Assembly (NCBI RefSeq): GCF_016811235.1
Contig: NZ_JAFBID010000048.1
Location: forward strand, 1-46,983
Direction of reading: 5' to 3'
Source: Microvirga arabica
Lineage (GTDB): Bacteria; Pseudomonadota; Alphaproteobacteria; Rhizobiales; Beijerinckiaceae
Length of the DNA: 46,983 nucleotides
The notes below the pieces were generated by a model that was given only the letters and a program-made list of their open reading frames with translations, was not told where the DNA came from and did not search any database. Both the position numbers and the translations under genes were made by a program. The number at the start of each line of letters is the position of its first letter. Positions within the stretch are counted from its first letter, which is position 1. Below are positions 8,346 through 17,773 of the stretch, in pieces.

Positions 8346-8568
8346 CGGAACTCCTGAGGCGCTTCCATCTACTGATAACATCAAGCGCCGGCATCTGATC
8401 CTCTCGAACCTGAGAGGCTGGGCCACATCCCTTTGAGGAGAGCAGGATCTGCTCGAAAGAGTGGAGGGGCGATTCAGAGTGAATTTCAGCGATGCATGCT
8501 GTCGATTAACATTGGTGTATATAGTGAGGGGCATCCCCTCAGGTCCAGAGTTGTCGGGGGGATCGCCT

Positions 8569-8811
8569 GTGCCCCGTTATTACATCGATATCAGAAGCCA
8601 TTTCGGAATCAACGAGGATCCGAGCGGCGTCGAGTTGCCGGATATCGCGGCCGCCAAGTCCGAAGCCCTGAAGGTAGTTCAGACGCTCCTGCACAACTGG
8701 GCCGCGATGCCGTCGGGTTACAGCGACGAGATCTTCATCGAGATCGTCGGTGAGGATCTTCGCCCGGTGCTGATCATTCCCTGCTCCGACATTGAAACGA
8801 CGAAGCGTTGA
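8569..8811 (+). CDS. DUF6894-like small protein
   Basis: An 80-residue protein with the pattern PRYYIDIRSHFGINEDPSGV then LPDIAAAKSEA, typical of the many small DUF6894-type proteins of Methylobacteriaceae and Bradyrhizobium; their function is unknown. The frame is open from 8461, but the family start is at the GTG at 8569, with a GGGGG run about 10 bases upstream. It is cytoplasmic with no signal peptide and stands alone. Confidence 0.7.
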   Translation: MPRYYIDIRSHFGINEDPSGVELPDIAAAKSEALKVVQTLLHNWAAMPSGYSDEIFIEIVGEDLRPVLIIPCSDIETTKR

Positions 8812-8852
8812 ACGCTACAGGATGCGTCGTTGTGAAACGGGCGCAGCGTCGA

Positions 8853-9164
8853 TCAGTTGTTGCTGACCCAGCCTGACAGAGCGGTCTCGGGGAATCGGTC
8901 TGTCGGCACCGCGACCCGCACGGGCGCGGGAGGTTGTGCTCTCGTCATGCAGTCACGCATATGATCCCGGCGAGCCGCCTTGACGATCTCCCTGTAGTCC
9001 TCGCTGGATCTGTTGCGGGTTCTGTGGATCAACCGGGTCTCCTTGTAGCACGCATCCCAGCGCGCTTTCCCTTCCGGGGTAGAGGCCCATCCTCCCTCCT
9101 GAGCGAAAGCACTCGCGGAGATAAGGCTCGCTGCGGCAAAGACGAACAAAGTCGAAAAACGCAT
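8853..9164 (-). CDS. Small exported hypothetical protein
   Basis: About 103 residues. The N-terminus MRFSTLFVFAAASLISASAFA is a clear Sec signal peptide with an AFA-type cleavage site; the mature part is charged with two cysteines (DACYKE and RDCMTR) that could form one disulfide. The start at 9164 removes a four-residue GTG extension from 9176 and gives a standard signal. It is expected to be periplasmic. No family is recognised. Confidence 0.65.
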   Translation of the reverse strand: MRFSTLFVFAAASLISASAFAQEGGWASTPEGKARWDACYKETRLIHRTRNRSSEDYREIVKAARRDHMRDCMTRAQPPAPVRVAVPTDRFPETALSGWVSNN

Positions 9165-9247
9165 ATCGTTGCTCACGTTGTGAGGATCGGCTCACTTCAT
9201 GAACAATAACAGCCTCAGGCTTCGTTCGTCTCATCCGAGGGGCTAGA

Positions 9248-9269
9248 GCAAAAGTGGATCCACTTTTGC
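9248..9269. repeat. Perfect 22-bp palindrome centred on GGATCC
   Basis: The arm GCAAAAGTGGA is followed directly by its reverse complement TCCACTTTTGC. Similar AAGTGGATCC-containing short palindromes recur in intergenic DNA of Rhizobiales genomes. It lies in a 443-bp gap between two minus-strand genes and could act as a bidirectional hairpin or simply be a dispersed repeat. Confidence 0.7.
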
Positions 9270-9328
9270 GCCAAGGGGCAGGCGGGAGTAAGCGGCGGCG
9301 CATGCCGCTTCCGGTGCACAGTCCGGCT

Positions 9329-9445
9329 TCAGGGGAGCTGGCAGCAGATGAGGAACGCCGTCAGCGCAGCCACGAGTGCCGTAGCCACAAGGCCTCTGTC
9401 GATGGGATCATTGGGCACCGCTTTGCGGCCCAGAACTCGCCTCAT
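9329..9445 (-). CDS. Possible 38-residue membrane peptide
   Basis: A short minus frame begins MRRVLGRKAVPNDPIDRG and ends with a hydrophobic segment VATALVAALTAFLICCQLP before its stop. The layout (basic start, one helix, two cysteines at the end) is that of small inner-membrane peptides. The Shine-Dalgarno is weak (GAGAG 11 bases upstream), and nothing else supports it, so it is a candidate only. Confidence 0.3.
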   Translation of the reverse strand: MRRVLGRKAVPNDPIDRGLVATALVAALTAFLICCQLP

Positions 9446-9607
9446 CGGAACCCAGCTCTCTGTGAAATTAACATAGGTTGCTTAGGTGTGGCAGGATGAG
9501 CCGGTGTCAACGTCGCCCCCATCTACAACTAAGGGCTGAAATCCCGCGTCTCGATTTGTGCACCAGAGACAATGGGACTTCACCGAGAGCTCCGGGAGCG
9601 ATCGGCT

Positions 9608-10777
9608 TCATGAATCGCTCTCGGGCAGGGTGAAGACCCGCTGCGGCTTCTCGACGTCGCGCAGCCGGTAGCGTCCGAGATCGACCAGGGGTCGATTCAC
9701 CTCGCGCGCAAGGGCGTGGGAGACGATCACCGGCCGGTCCAGGCGCTTGGCCAGATCCAGGAGTCTGCTGGCCCGGTTCACGGCCGGGCCGATCACCGTG
9801 AAATCGAGCCGGTGCGAGGCTCCCACATTGCCATAGGCCACTTCGCCCACATGCAGCGCCAGGCCGTGCTCCAGAGGAGGGCTGCCGGAGAACGCGCGCT
9901 GAACGTTCTCGGCCTCGCTTCGCCGGCAGAACTCCTGGGCGGCCGCCAGCGCCTGACGGCAGGCTGCCGCGCGGTCGCGCTCGGCCGAGGTCGGGAAGAT
10001 CGCCAGCACGGCATCGCCGATGAACTTGAGCACCTCGCCGCCATGCGCCCCCACCACATCACCGATGATGCCGAACCAGGCATTCAGATGGGCCAGCACC
10101 GCCGGGATGGGGGATTGCTCGGACAGGAGCGTGAAGCCCCGCAAGTCGGCAAACCAGATCGCTGCCTCGATCATCTCCACGGCGCCCCGATCCACCCGGC
10201 CCTCGATGATGCGCTGTCCCGTGCGGGGGCCGACATAGGTCTCGAGCAGGTCGACGGCGATGCGGCGCAGGACATGCCGCTCCAGGTACGGGCTCAGAAG
10301 CCTTGTGGCGCGCTCCAGCCGGTCGAGCGATGCAGGGTCGAAACCCTCCGGGTCCCGGGTGGCGAAGGAAATCACGGCGGTGCGGGTCCGGTCCAGGAAA
10401 GGCAGGGGATACATGATGTAGTCCGCCCCTCCGGCGAGGCGCAGCTCCTCCAGGAGCGGCAGGTCGGGGCAGGGCGCCCCGAGCCGGCGGCGGAACGGCT
10501 GCTCGGTGTCGTCGACGATCCGGGTCGGGCTGTTGAGGTAGGACGGCGATGTGGCAGCCGTGGCCCGGTCGGCTTCGCGCATCGACAGGCTCTCGCTCGT
10601 CCAGACGTGCTGCCAGCCGCTCACCTCCGGATGCAGCACCTCCAGGCCCAGGGAGGCGCGCCAGACGGGGGTACCGGATCGCACGACTTCCTTGCAGAAG
10701 CCGGCAAACAGCTCCTGCACGGTATCGTGCCGGGCCTCATCGGCCAGCCAGCGCGCGAGAGCTTCCGTCCGATCCAT
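9608..10777 (-). CDS. Class III adenylate/guanylate cyclase with N-terminal sensory-type region
   Basis: Makes cAMP (or cGMP) from the triphosphate. Residues 1-170 of 389 form a GAF-like region of uncertain fold; the catalytic domain spans about 205-380. Metal-binding aspartates are Asp211 in WFADLRGFT and Asp255 in KFIGDAVLAIF; the later VIGPAVNRASRL carries the transition-state Asn/Arg pair, so the enzyme looks active. No transmembrane segment is visible. I use the ATG at 10777; one at 10846 would add 23 residues of low-complexity basic sequence. It is monocistronic. Many such cyclases occur in Rhizobiales and the signal sensed here is unknown. Confidence 0.88.
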   Translation of the reverse strand: MDRTEALARWLADEARHDTVQELFAGFCKEVVRSGTPVWRASLGLEVLHPEVSGWQHVWTSESLSMREADRATAATSPSYLNSPTRIVDDTEQPFRRRLGAPCPDLPLLEELRLAGGADYIMYPLPFLDRTRTAVISFATRDPEGFDPASLDRLERATRLLSPYLERHVLRRIAVDLLETYVGPRTGQRIIEGRVDRGAVEMIEAAIWFADLRGFTLLSEQSPIPAVLAHLNAWFGIIGDVVGAHGGEVLKFIGDAVLAIFPTSAERDRAAACRQALAAAQEFCRRSEAENVQRAFSGSPPLEHGLALHVGEVAYGNVGASHRLDFTVIGPAVNRASRLLDLAKRLDRPVIVSHALAREVNRPLVDLGRYRLRDVEKPQRVFTLPESDS

Positions 10778-11126
10778 CGATCCGACCACTTCAATGCGAT
10801 CCGTGTTGGCCCGATCACCGGCCGGGTTCCTGCGAGGAGCTCTCATGACCCTACGCTTGGGACGCCTTCTCGGGCGCCCCGAACGGACCAAGTGTACAGC
10901 CTGGGGTGCAACTCAGCGAGCCCGCTGACGACAGGCGGGTCCCGAGGGCCACGAAGGCCGGCGCATCTCGCCGGTAGCGCGAGCCCCTTGCCTTTCAAGC
11001 AGCATCCGTTTGGAACTGCCCAAATGACCTATCGTTTACCTAATGTGAGGTATATCGGTGGCCATGCGGCGCCGACATCCGATTCGGGGCAGCCATGATC
11101 TAGCGCTACTATGAGGCAGGGCAGCG
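10778..11126. other. Intergenic stretch between divergent genes
   Basis: It holds the 5' regions of the cyclase (minus) and the gene at 11127 (plus). A possible 23-residue upstream extension of the cyclase occupies 10778-10846. No RNA gene or clear operator is seen; 10940-10990 has short GC-rich inverted repeats (GCCGGCG/CGCCGG). Confidence 0.4.
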
Positions 11127-11501
11127 ATGGAACTGGAGAAGATCAAAGAGGCCATTGTGGCTTCCACGCGCGATGAGGAACTGGCCTCGGCGACCTGCTA
11201 CGAGGTCGAGGCCTATGCCAGGCTCTGGCCCTTCGTTTTCCTGGTCAACGACTGGGACGTGTGGAACGGCAGCAAGAGAGCGCTCAAGCTTCAGGTCGTT
11301 CGCTGGCTCGAGAATGAGGGCGCGCCTTACGACTTTTTCCATATCCGCACCGGCTTTGGCCTGATGGGGTTCAAGGACCAGGAGGCGGCCAAAAGTTTCG
11401 AGCGGCGGTGGTCCGGCCCGTCAGAAGCGACATCGGCCTCGACCGGAGATTGGAACCCGCACCCGCTCAAGAGCACCTTCGAGCCTGTTCACGCCAATTA
11501 G
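11127..11501 (+). CDS. Hypothetical cytoplasmic protein, 124 residues
   Basis: It begins MELEKIKEAIVASTRDEELA and contains an aromatic-rich centre (ARLWPFVFLVNDWDVWNG, then FFHIRTGFGLMGF). There is no signal peptide or membrane helix. GGCAGGG a few bases before the ATG serves as Shine-Dalgarno. Codon use matches the neighbours, which supports a real gene. No family is recognised. Confidence 0.55.
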   Translation: MELEKIKEAIVASTRDEELASATCYEVEAYARLWPFVFLVNDWDVWNGSKRALKLQVVRWLENEGAPYDFFHIRTGFGLMGFKDQEAAKSFERRWSGPSEATSASTGDWNPHPLKSTFEPVHAN

Positions 11502-11649
11502 CCAAGCCGCGGACGAACGTTCCCGCTAAGCGTGGCAGCGGGCCTTCCCAGTCAAGTGCAGATGGTTAAGTCGGAGGCGGCGTGACGCTGCCTCAAAAGT
11601 GGGTTCGAACCTGCGGAGGAGGGTGCGGCACTGAGCCTCAAGAGCAGAG

Positions 11650-11723
11650 TGGCTGGGGGACCTGGATTCGAACCAAGACTAACGGAGTCAGAGTCCGCTG
11701 TTCTACCATTAAACTATCCCCCA
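11650..11723 (-). tRNA. tRNA-Gln, anticodon CTG
   Basis: On the minus strand 74 nt fold as a full tRNA: acceptor TGGGGGA pairing with TCCCCCA, D-arm with TTTAATGGTAGA, anticodon stem GCGGA/TCCGT around loop CTCTGAC (anticodon CTG), T-arm with GGTTCGAATCC, and encoded CCA at the 3' end. It reads CAG codons. Because the gatCAB genes are in this genome, this tRNA is presumably charged by way of Glu-tRNA(Gln). Confidence 0.96.
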
Positions 11724-12097
11724 CCGAACGGACTGATATCTTTCGCTCTTTTTCCAGGAGCTGTCCCGCGAGGGGGAAGATGTGTCAGCCGGCGCTGTGG
11801 TGGCGGTGAGATAGGGGGCTTTTGACGCCTCGTCAAGCCTCGAATTCACCGGCTGAGTTGGTCTGTTCGAACAGAGCTGGGCTGTGCGACGCCACAGACT
11901 TGATTTCTGCTCGCCATTGGGCTCTCGGCCCGTGTGCTCACGCACCGCTCGTCTTCACCGAAATGGTTCAGGAACAAGGCTCCGCTTCTAATGATCGAGA
12001 TCATCTCATCATTATAGTGTTGCCTTTCGGGCTTGCGGATTTTAGTCAGGTTCGGTGGGGTCTGACTTTACGTTAGTTTATTCAGAGGAACGGTTTT
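11724..12097. other. Upstream region of the small RTX gene
   Basis: No gene is supported in these 374 bp. The left end must hold the tRNA promoter (minus). A 14-bp perfect palindrome TCTGTTCGAACAGA lies at 11862-11875. Near the RTX gene, AGTCAG (12044-12049) and CTGACT (12062-12067) form an inverted repeat, and 12062-12076 (CTGACTTTACGTTAG) recurs with one change upstream of the second RTX gene at 43026-43040 in reverse orientation. Confidence 0.45.
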
Positions 12098-12652
12098 ATG
12101 GCGACCAAGAGAGTTAACAGCAAGGGTGTGGCGATGGGCACATCCGGAAGCGACAAAGTCTACGGTGACAGCCGCGGCAATGTTCTTGGGGGCGCCGGAG
12201 GGAATGACACTCTTTGGGGCCGAGGCGGTGGCGATGTCATCGATGGCGGGTCCGGCAACGACAAGCTCTACGGTGAAGGCGGGAATGACATTCTCGCAGG
12301 TGGCTTGGGCCAGGATACGCTGGTTGGAGGCTCTGGGTACGATTTCTTCGGCTTCGATACCAAGCCGTCGAGCAGCAACATCGATGTCATTGACGATTTC
12401 AGTGTCAAGTACGACTCGATCCTCCTTGATAAGAAGATCTTCAAGGTGTCCGCCGACTCGAAAGGCTACATCCGGTCATCCGCTTTCTGGACGGGTTCTG
12501 AAGCGCACGACTCCAGTGATCGTATCATCTACGACAAGGGTACGGGCGCCCTATACTACGATGCTGACGGCACAGGTTCGAAGACCGCTGTGCAATTTGC
12601 CCAGCTCGATGCGAATCTGAGACTGACCTACAAGGACTTCGGTGTGTTGTAG
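12098..12652 (+). CDS. Small RTX (hemolysin-type calcium-binding) protein
   Basis: 184 residues. The first half carries about five glycine/aspartate nonapeptide repeats (for example GGNDTLWGRGGGDVIDGG, GGNDILAGGLGQDTLVGG), which bind calcium as a parallel beta roll. The second half is the usual RTX C-terminal module: VIDDF, then RIIYDKGTGALYYDADGTG and a terminal DFGVL. Such proteins leave the cell by a type I secretion system that reads the C-terminus; no such exporter is in this window. AGGAA about 9 bases upstream precedes the ATG. There is no catalytic domain, so the role may be structural or surface-associated. Confidence 0.9.
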   Translation: MATKRVNSKGVAMGTSGSDKVYGDSRGNVLGGAGGNDTLWGRGGGDVIDGGSGNDKLYGEGGNDILAGGLGQDTLVGGSGYDFFGFDTKPSSSNIDVIDDFSVKYDSILLDKKIFKVSADSKGYIRSSAFWTGSEAHDSSDRIIYDKGTGALYYDADGTGSKTAVQFAQLDANLRLTYKDFGVL

Positions 12653-12700
12653 GCTTGAGCCTAGCCGGCCTCATTCCTGTGCCGGATACGCCCAATCGAC

Positions 12701-13258
12701 TCAATCCATAGCGCCGCCTCCGGGCGGCGTTTCCATGTCGAGACCGGCCCTTGCGGCGGCCTCGTCCTCCGCGTCGGCCGCATCGGCGGCAATCCGCTCG
12801 TAGCGGTCGAGCGCTCCCTGCAGGATGTAGGCCGCAGCCATCTTGTCCACCGCGTCGGCGCGCTTGGCCCGGGAGGCGTCCGCATCGAGCAGGGTGCGAG
12901 TCACCACCATGGTGGACATGCGCTCGTCCCAGAACAGGACCGGCAGGGGCAGCAGGGGCTTCATGTTCCGGATGAAGGCGCGGGTGGCCTGCGAGCGCGG
13001 GCCTTCCGTGCCGTCCATGTTGAGCGGAAGGCCGAAGACGAGCCCACCCACCTCGTAGCGGTCGGCGAGATCCTTGATGCGCCCCACGTCAGGGGTGAAC
13101 TTCACCCGCTTGATCGTCTCCAGCGGCGTTGCGATCCGCCGCTCCACGTCGGAGAGGGCAAGGCCGATGGTCTTGGTGCCGAGGTCGAGACCCATGAGGC
13201 GCGCGCGCGGGGGCAGGCCGTCGATGAAGGCGACCAGCTCGTCGTCCTTGGAAATCAT
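12701..13258 (-). CDS. ruvX: Putative pre-16S rRNA nuclease / Holliday junction resolvase-like RuvX (YqgF)
   Basis: 185-residue RNase H-fold nuclease of the YqgF family. Visible motifs are [17 protein letters not shown] with the catalytic Asp, [31 protein letters not shown] and [15 protein letters not shown]. The ATG at 13258 has GAGGAGG six bases upstream and is preferred over the ATG at 13273. The C-terminal 20 residues are an Ala/Asp/Gly-rich tail beyond the usual domain. It is downstream of the ABC importer operon but separated from it by a palindromic repeat. Confidence 0.92.
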   Translation of the reverse strand: MISKDDELVAFIDGLPPRARLMGLDLGTKTIGLALSDVERRIATPLETIKRVKFTPDVGRIKDLADRYEVGGLVFGLPLNMDGTEGPRSQATRAFIRNMKPLLPLPVLFWDERMSTMVVTRTLLDADASRAKRADAVDKMAAAYILQGALDRYERIAADAADAEDEAAARAGLDMETPPGGGAMD

Positions 13259-13330
13259 GCGCAGCCTCCTCATCAGCCTCGTGGATTACAGGCAGTATAG
13301 AGGAAGTGGCGTTGCGTCGAGCGCACTCCG

Positions 13331-13429
13331 TGTCATCCCCGGCGCATGAAGTGCGGGAAGGGGATCCAGTCACACCCTCGGTGCCGTGGATTCCCTTCCC
13401 CTCCGCTGCGCGTCCTTCCGCGAATGACA
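13331..13429. repeat. Palindromic intergenic repeat, about 100 bp
   Basis: Bounded by TGTCATCCCCGGC on the left and CCGCGAATGACA on the right, with inner arms GAAGGGGATCCA and TGGATTCCCTTC that pair with one mismatch. It is the same kind as the repeats at 19754, 33459, 34053 and 35943. It lies between ruvX and the ABC ATPase gene, both on the minus strand. Confidence 0.75.
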
Positions 13430-13436
13430 GCAGGGC

Positions 13437-14564
<1,128 letters not shown>

Positions 14565-14582
14565 TGCAGACCATTCCTTGAA

Positions 14583-15407
14583 CTATCCCTTCACCGCGCC
14601 TGCCGTGAGGCCCGCCACGATCTTGCGCTGGAACACGAGCACTAGGGCGATGATCGGCAGGGTCACGATGACGGAGGCCGCCATGATCGTGCCCCAGGGC
14701 AGCTCATAGGCCGTGGAGCCGGTCATGAGGGCGATGGCGGGCGGCACCGTGCGCCGTTCGTTGGTGAGGGTGAAGGTGAGGGCGAAGAGGAACTCGTTCC
14801 ACGATACGATGAAGGCAAGCAGTCCCGTCGTCACCGCGGCCGGCGCCATGAGCGGCAGGAAAACACGCCGCACGACGATCCAGGGCGTCGCGCCGTCGAC
14901 GAAGGCCGCCTCCTCGATCTCCTTCGGCAGCTCGCGCATGAAGGTGGTCAGCACCCAGATGGTGAAGGGCAGGGTGAGCATGAGATTGGCAAGGATCAGG
15001 CCCGGCAGGGTGTTGTAAAGTCCGAGGCTGCGGATCAGCTCGAACATGCCCGACAGCACCGCCACCTGCGGGAACATGGAAACCGCAAGGATCGTCATGA
15101 GCAGGAGCGCGCGGCCGCGAAACGCGATGCGCCCGAAGGCGTAGGCTGCCGTCATGCCTAAGCCCAGCGAGATGGCGACCACAGCGCCTGCGACGATGAT
15201 CGAGTTGAGGATATTCTGGCCGAAGGGCTGGCGGTCGAAGACGGCGATGTAGTTCGAGACATCGAAGCTCTCCGGCAGATAGGCGATCGTGAACAGCGAG
15301 GAGCCTGAGCGGAAGGACGAGATGATAGCGTAATAGAGCGGGAAGAGTGCGAAGACCCCGATGGCAACGACGAGAAGCCAGAAACCGATGCGGCTGAGGA
15401 TTTTCAT
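14583..15407 (-). CDS. Sugar ABC transporter permease (MalG type)
   Basis: 274-residue inner-membrane permease with six predicted helices and the EAA loop EEAAFVDGATPWIVVRRVFLPL near residue 190, which docks on the ATPase. The real start is the ATG at 15407, overlapping the stop of the upstream permease by four bases (ATGA); the same frame remains open far upstream to 16124, antisense and out of frame to the true gene there. It is third in the four-gene import operon. Confidence 0.93.
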   Translation of the reverse strand: MKILSRIGFWLLVVAIGVFALFPLYYAIISSFRSGSSLFTIAYLPESFDVSNYIAVFDRQPFGQNILNSIIVAGAVVAISLGLGMTAAYAFGRIAFRGRALLLMTILAVSMFPQVAVLSGMFELIRSLGLYNTLPGLILANLMLTLPFTIWVLTTFMRELPKEIEEAAFVDGATPWIVVRRVFLPLMAPAAVTTGLLAFIVSWNEFLFALTFTLTNERRTVPPAIALMTGSTAYELPWGTIMAASVIVTLPIIALVLVFQRKIVAGLTAGAVKG

Positions 15408-16375
15408 CGCGGATCCTCCCCGAGGCGCATGCGTCCTGCCGCCAGGGTGATGACGACGATGAGCGCGATGATCAGGAAGATCAGCGTGGAGGCGGCGGAG
15501 CCCAGGCCGACCTCCTGGAAGTCCACGAGCTGCTGGCGCGCATAGATGGACATGGATGCCGTGTCCCGCGAATTCGAGGTCAGCACATAGATGAGGTCGA
15601 ACACGCGCAGCGCATCGAGGCTGCGGAAGATCACCGCGACCAGCAGCGCCGGCTTGATCAGCGGCAGGGTGATGCGGAAGAACACCCGGATGGGGGACAC
15701 GCCGTCCACCTTCGCGGCCTCGTAGATGTCCTGCGGCAGCATCTGCAGGGCGGCCAGGATGAGCAGGGCCATGAAGGAGGTGTGCTTCCAGACGTCCACG
15801 GCGACGGCGGCCCAGAGCGCGGTGTCTGCATTGGCCGTCCAGGTCATGGGCGCGGCGATCAGGCCGACGCGCAGGAGCATGTCGTTGATGACGCCGAACT
15901 GGTCGTGCAGCATCCAATTCCACATCTTGGCGGACACGATGGTGGGGATTGCCCAGGGAATGAGGATGATGGCGCGCATGATTCCGCGGCCCGGGAAGGC
16001 GGCGTTGAGGATCAGCGCGACGATGATCCCCAGCACGGTCTCGATGGATACGGAGACCAGGGTGAACCACACCGTGTTCCAGACGGATTGCCACCAGTCG
16101 GGATCGGTCAAAAGTCCCAGCCATTCGCCGTCGTAATTGGCGAGATAATTCTCGAACCCGATGAACTCGTAGTCGCTGAGGTTATTCAGGTCCGCGTCGG
16201 TGAAGCTGAACCAGATCGTTCGCGCCAGGGGCCATCCGGCGATGAGCGCGAGGATGATAAGGCTCGGCGCGATGAAGAGCCATGCGGAGCGAAGGCGCGA
16301 GCGCGTCAGGGACGAGCGGCGTCCCCGCGCCTGTTGCGGCACAGGGACGTTTCCTTGAGCGACCGCGCTGGTCAT
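15404..16375 (-). CDS. Sugar ABC transporter permease (MalF type)
   Basis: 323-residue inner-membrane permease. A basic N-terminal cytoplasmic segment (QQARGRRSSLTRSRLRS) precedes the first helix; the EAA loop is YEAAKVDGVSPIRVFFRITL around residue 230. Together with the MalG-type partner it forms the channel of a carbohydrate importer. It starts two bases after the stop of the binding-protein gene and ends overlapping the next permease, so translation of the operon is tightly coupled. Confidence 0.93.
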   Translation of the reverse strand: MTSAVAQGNVPVPQQARGRRSSLTRSRLRSAWLFIAPSLIILALIAGWPLARTIWFSFTDADLNNLSDYEFIGFENYLANYDGEWLGLLTDPDWWQSVWNTVWFTLVSVSIETVLGIIVALILNAAFPGRGIMRAIILIPWAIPTIVSAKMWNWMLHDQFGVINDMLLRVGLIAAPMTWTANADTALWAAVAVDVWKHTSFMALLILAALQMLPQDIYEAAKVDGVSPIRVFFRITLPLIKPALLVAVIFRSLDALRVFDLIYVLTSNSRDTASMSIYARQQLVDFQEVGLGSAASTLIFLIIALIVVITLAAGRMRLGEDPR

Positions 16376-16377
16376 GC

Positions 16378-17643
16378 CTATTTCCAGCCGTCGCGCTTGA
16401 TCCGCTTCAGGTCACGGTCGAGGCGGTTCAGCGCCTGCGCGGGCTCCGTGCGCTTCGACAGCACCTGGTGCACCGTGTTGAAGAACTCAGTCGAGACCTT
16501 GTTGTAGTTCTGCCCCGTTGCGGTGGCAGGGCGGGCGACTGCGTTGGTGAACACGTCCACGAGATCGCCGATGAACGGATTGGCCTTGGCGATGTCCGCA
16601 TCGCTGTAGAGGGACACGATGGTCGGATTGAAGGAGCCCTCGACCGCGCGGCGCTTCTGCTCGTCCTGGCCGGTGAGGTACAGCACGAGATCCGTCGCGG
16701 CATCCGCGTTCTTGGAGTACTTGGACACGGCCAGCAACTGGCCGCCGAGGGTGCCGGCATGGCGTCCGTCTGCGCCGCCCTTCGGCAGAGGCGCAATGCC
16801 GACCTTGCCCTTGATGGTGCTGTCGGCGCCTTGCGCCAGCGCCCAGGCATAGGGCCAGTTGCGCATGAAGGCGGCGTTGCCGGACTGGAAGACGCCGCGC
16901 GATTCCTCTTCCGTGTAGTTGAGCACGCCTTCGGGCGTGATGGTGCCGACCCATCCGGCGGCGGCCTTCAGGGCTTCCGCGGCTTTCGGGTTCTCGATGG
17001 TGACGTCGCCCTTGTCGTCGACGATCGCGCCGCCGCCGAAGGAGGCGACCCATTCGAGCGCGTTGGTGGTCAGGCCCTCATAGGCGCGGCCCTGCCACAC
17101 ATAGCCCCAGAAGTCGCCGCGCCCCTCTTTGCGCTCGCCGTCCTGGATCATGCGGGCGGTCTCCGTGAGGTCGGCCCAGGTCTGCGGCACCGGGCGCTTG
17201 TACTTGTCGAGGAGATCCTGCCGGTAATAGAGCAGGCCCGCATCGGCGAACCACGGCATGGCCATGAGCTTGCCGTTGACCCGGCTCGTCTCGACCATGG
17301 CGGGCAGGTGATCGTCGATATCGGCCTGGCCCTTGGCGGTCAGGTCCATCAGGTGATCGGCCAAAATTCCGGTCCAGACCACATCGATCTGGAACACGTC
17401 GATGTCGGATGCGCCCGCCGCCAGAAGCTGCTGGTAGAGGGCGAGGCGCTCCGTGGCGGAGTTCGGCGTCGAGACGATCTTGACCGTGTTGCCGGTCTTC
17501 TTCGCCCAGGCATCGACGCCCTGCTTGCAGATCTCGTATTCCTTACCCAGGGCGCTGCACGAGATGGAGATTTCAACCGCCCAGACACTCGTCGAGGCGA
17601 GGATTCCGGCAGCGAAGCCGAGGCTGGCGATCAGACGTGGCAT
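16378..17643 (-). CDS. Extracellular solute-binding protein of a sugar ABC importer
   Basis: 421-residue family 1 (MalE-like) binding protein. The signal peptide MPRLIASLGFAAGILASTSVWA is followed by a mature part with VFQIDVVWTGILADHL, PWFADAGLLYYRQDLL and GGQLLAVSKYSKN. The pattern and gene order resemble ThuE/AglE-type trehalose, maltose or alpha-glucoside systems of rhizobia, but the sugar is inferred only loosely. It is first in the minus operon; a 15-bp dyad about 60 bp upstream may be its operator. Confidence 0.92.
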   Translation of the reverse strand: MPRLIASLGFAAGILASTSVWAVEISISCSALGKEYEICKQGVDAWAKKTGNTVKIVSTPNSATERLALYQQLLAAGASDIDVFQIDVVWTGILADHLMDLTAKGQADIDDHLPAMVETSRVNGKLMAMPWFADAGLLYYRQDLLDKYKRPVPQTWADLTETARMIQDGERKEGRGDFWGYVWQGRAYEGLTTNALEWVASFGGGAIVDDKGDVTIENPKAAEALKAAAGWVGTITPEGVLNYTEEESRGVFQSGNAAFMRNWPYAWALAQGADSTIKGKVGIAPLPKGGADGRHAGTLGGQLLAVSKYSKNADAATDLVLYLTGQDEQKRRAVEGSFNPTIVSLYSDADIAKANPFIGDLVDVFTNAVARPATATGQNYNKVSTEFFNTVHQVLSKRTEPAQALNRLDRDLKRIKRDGWK

Positions 17644-17704
17644 GGCTATCCTCCTGCAGGCTTGATGTTTATTGCTTAGCTTCTTAAGCCTTGACCCTCC
17701 GTTT

Positions 17705-17719
17705 TGTTCCTCTGGAACA
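17705..17719. promoter_or_regulatory. Candidate operator, TGTTCC-N3-GGAACA
   Basis: A perfect 15-bp inverted repeat (TGTTCCTCTGGAACA) in the 130-bp gap between the divergent sugar importer operon (ATG at 17643, minus) and the hydrolase gene (ATG at 17774, plus). It sits where a repressor of either gene would bind. A wider, weaker dyad (CTTGACC...GGTCAGG) surrounds it. The regulator is unknown. Confidence 0.4.
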
Positions 17720-17773
17720 TGGTCAGGGGCTGAAGCCGCTCCATTTCATCTGGCCAAAAATGAGAGGATTTCC

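Noticed and set aside
11602..11620. GGGTTCGAACCTGCGG, which looks like a tRNA T-loop close to the tRNA-Gln
   Set aside because: The sequence around it does not form the other tRNA arms on either strand; the match is a short chance palindrome or at most a tRNA remnant.
11862..11875. Palindrome TCTGTTCGAACAGA as a possible LexA site
   Set aside because: The alphaproteobacterial SOS box is a direct repeat GTTC-N7-GTTC, which is not present; no SOS gene is adjacent.
15408..16124. Upstream extension of the second sugar permease to 16124
   Set aside because: The extension is out of frame with the true permease encoded there; the ATG at 15407 overlapping the previous stop gives the correct family start.
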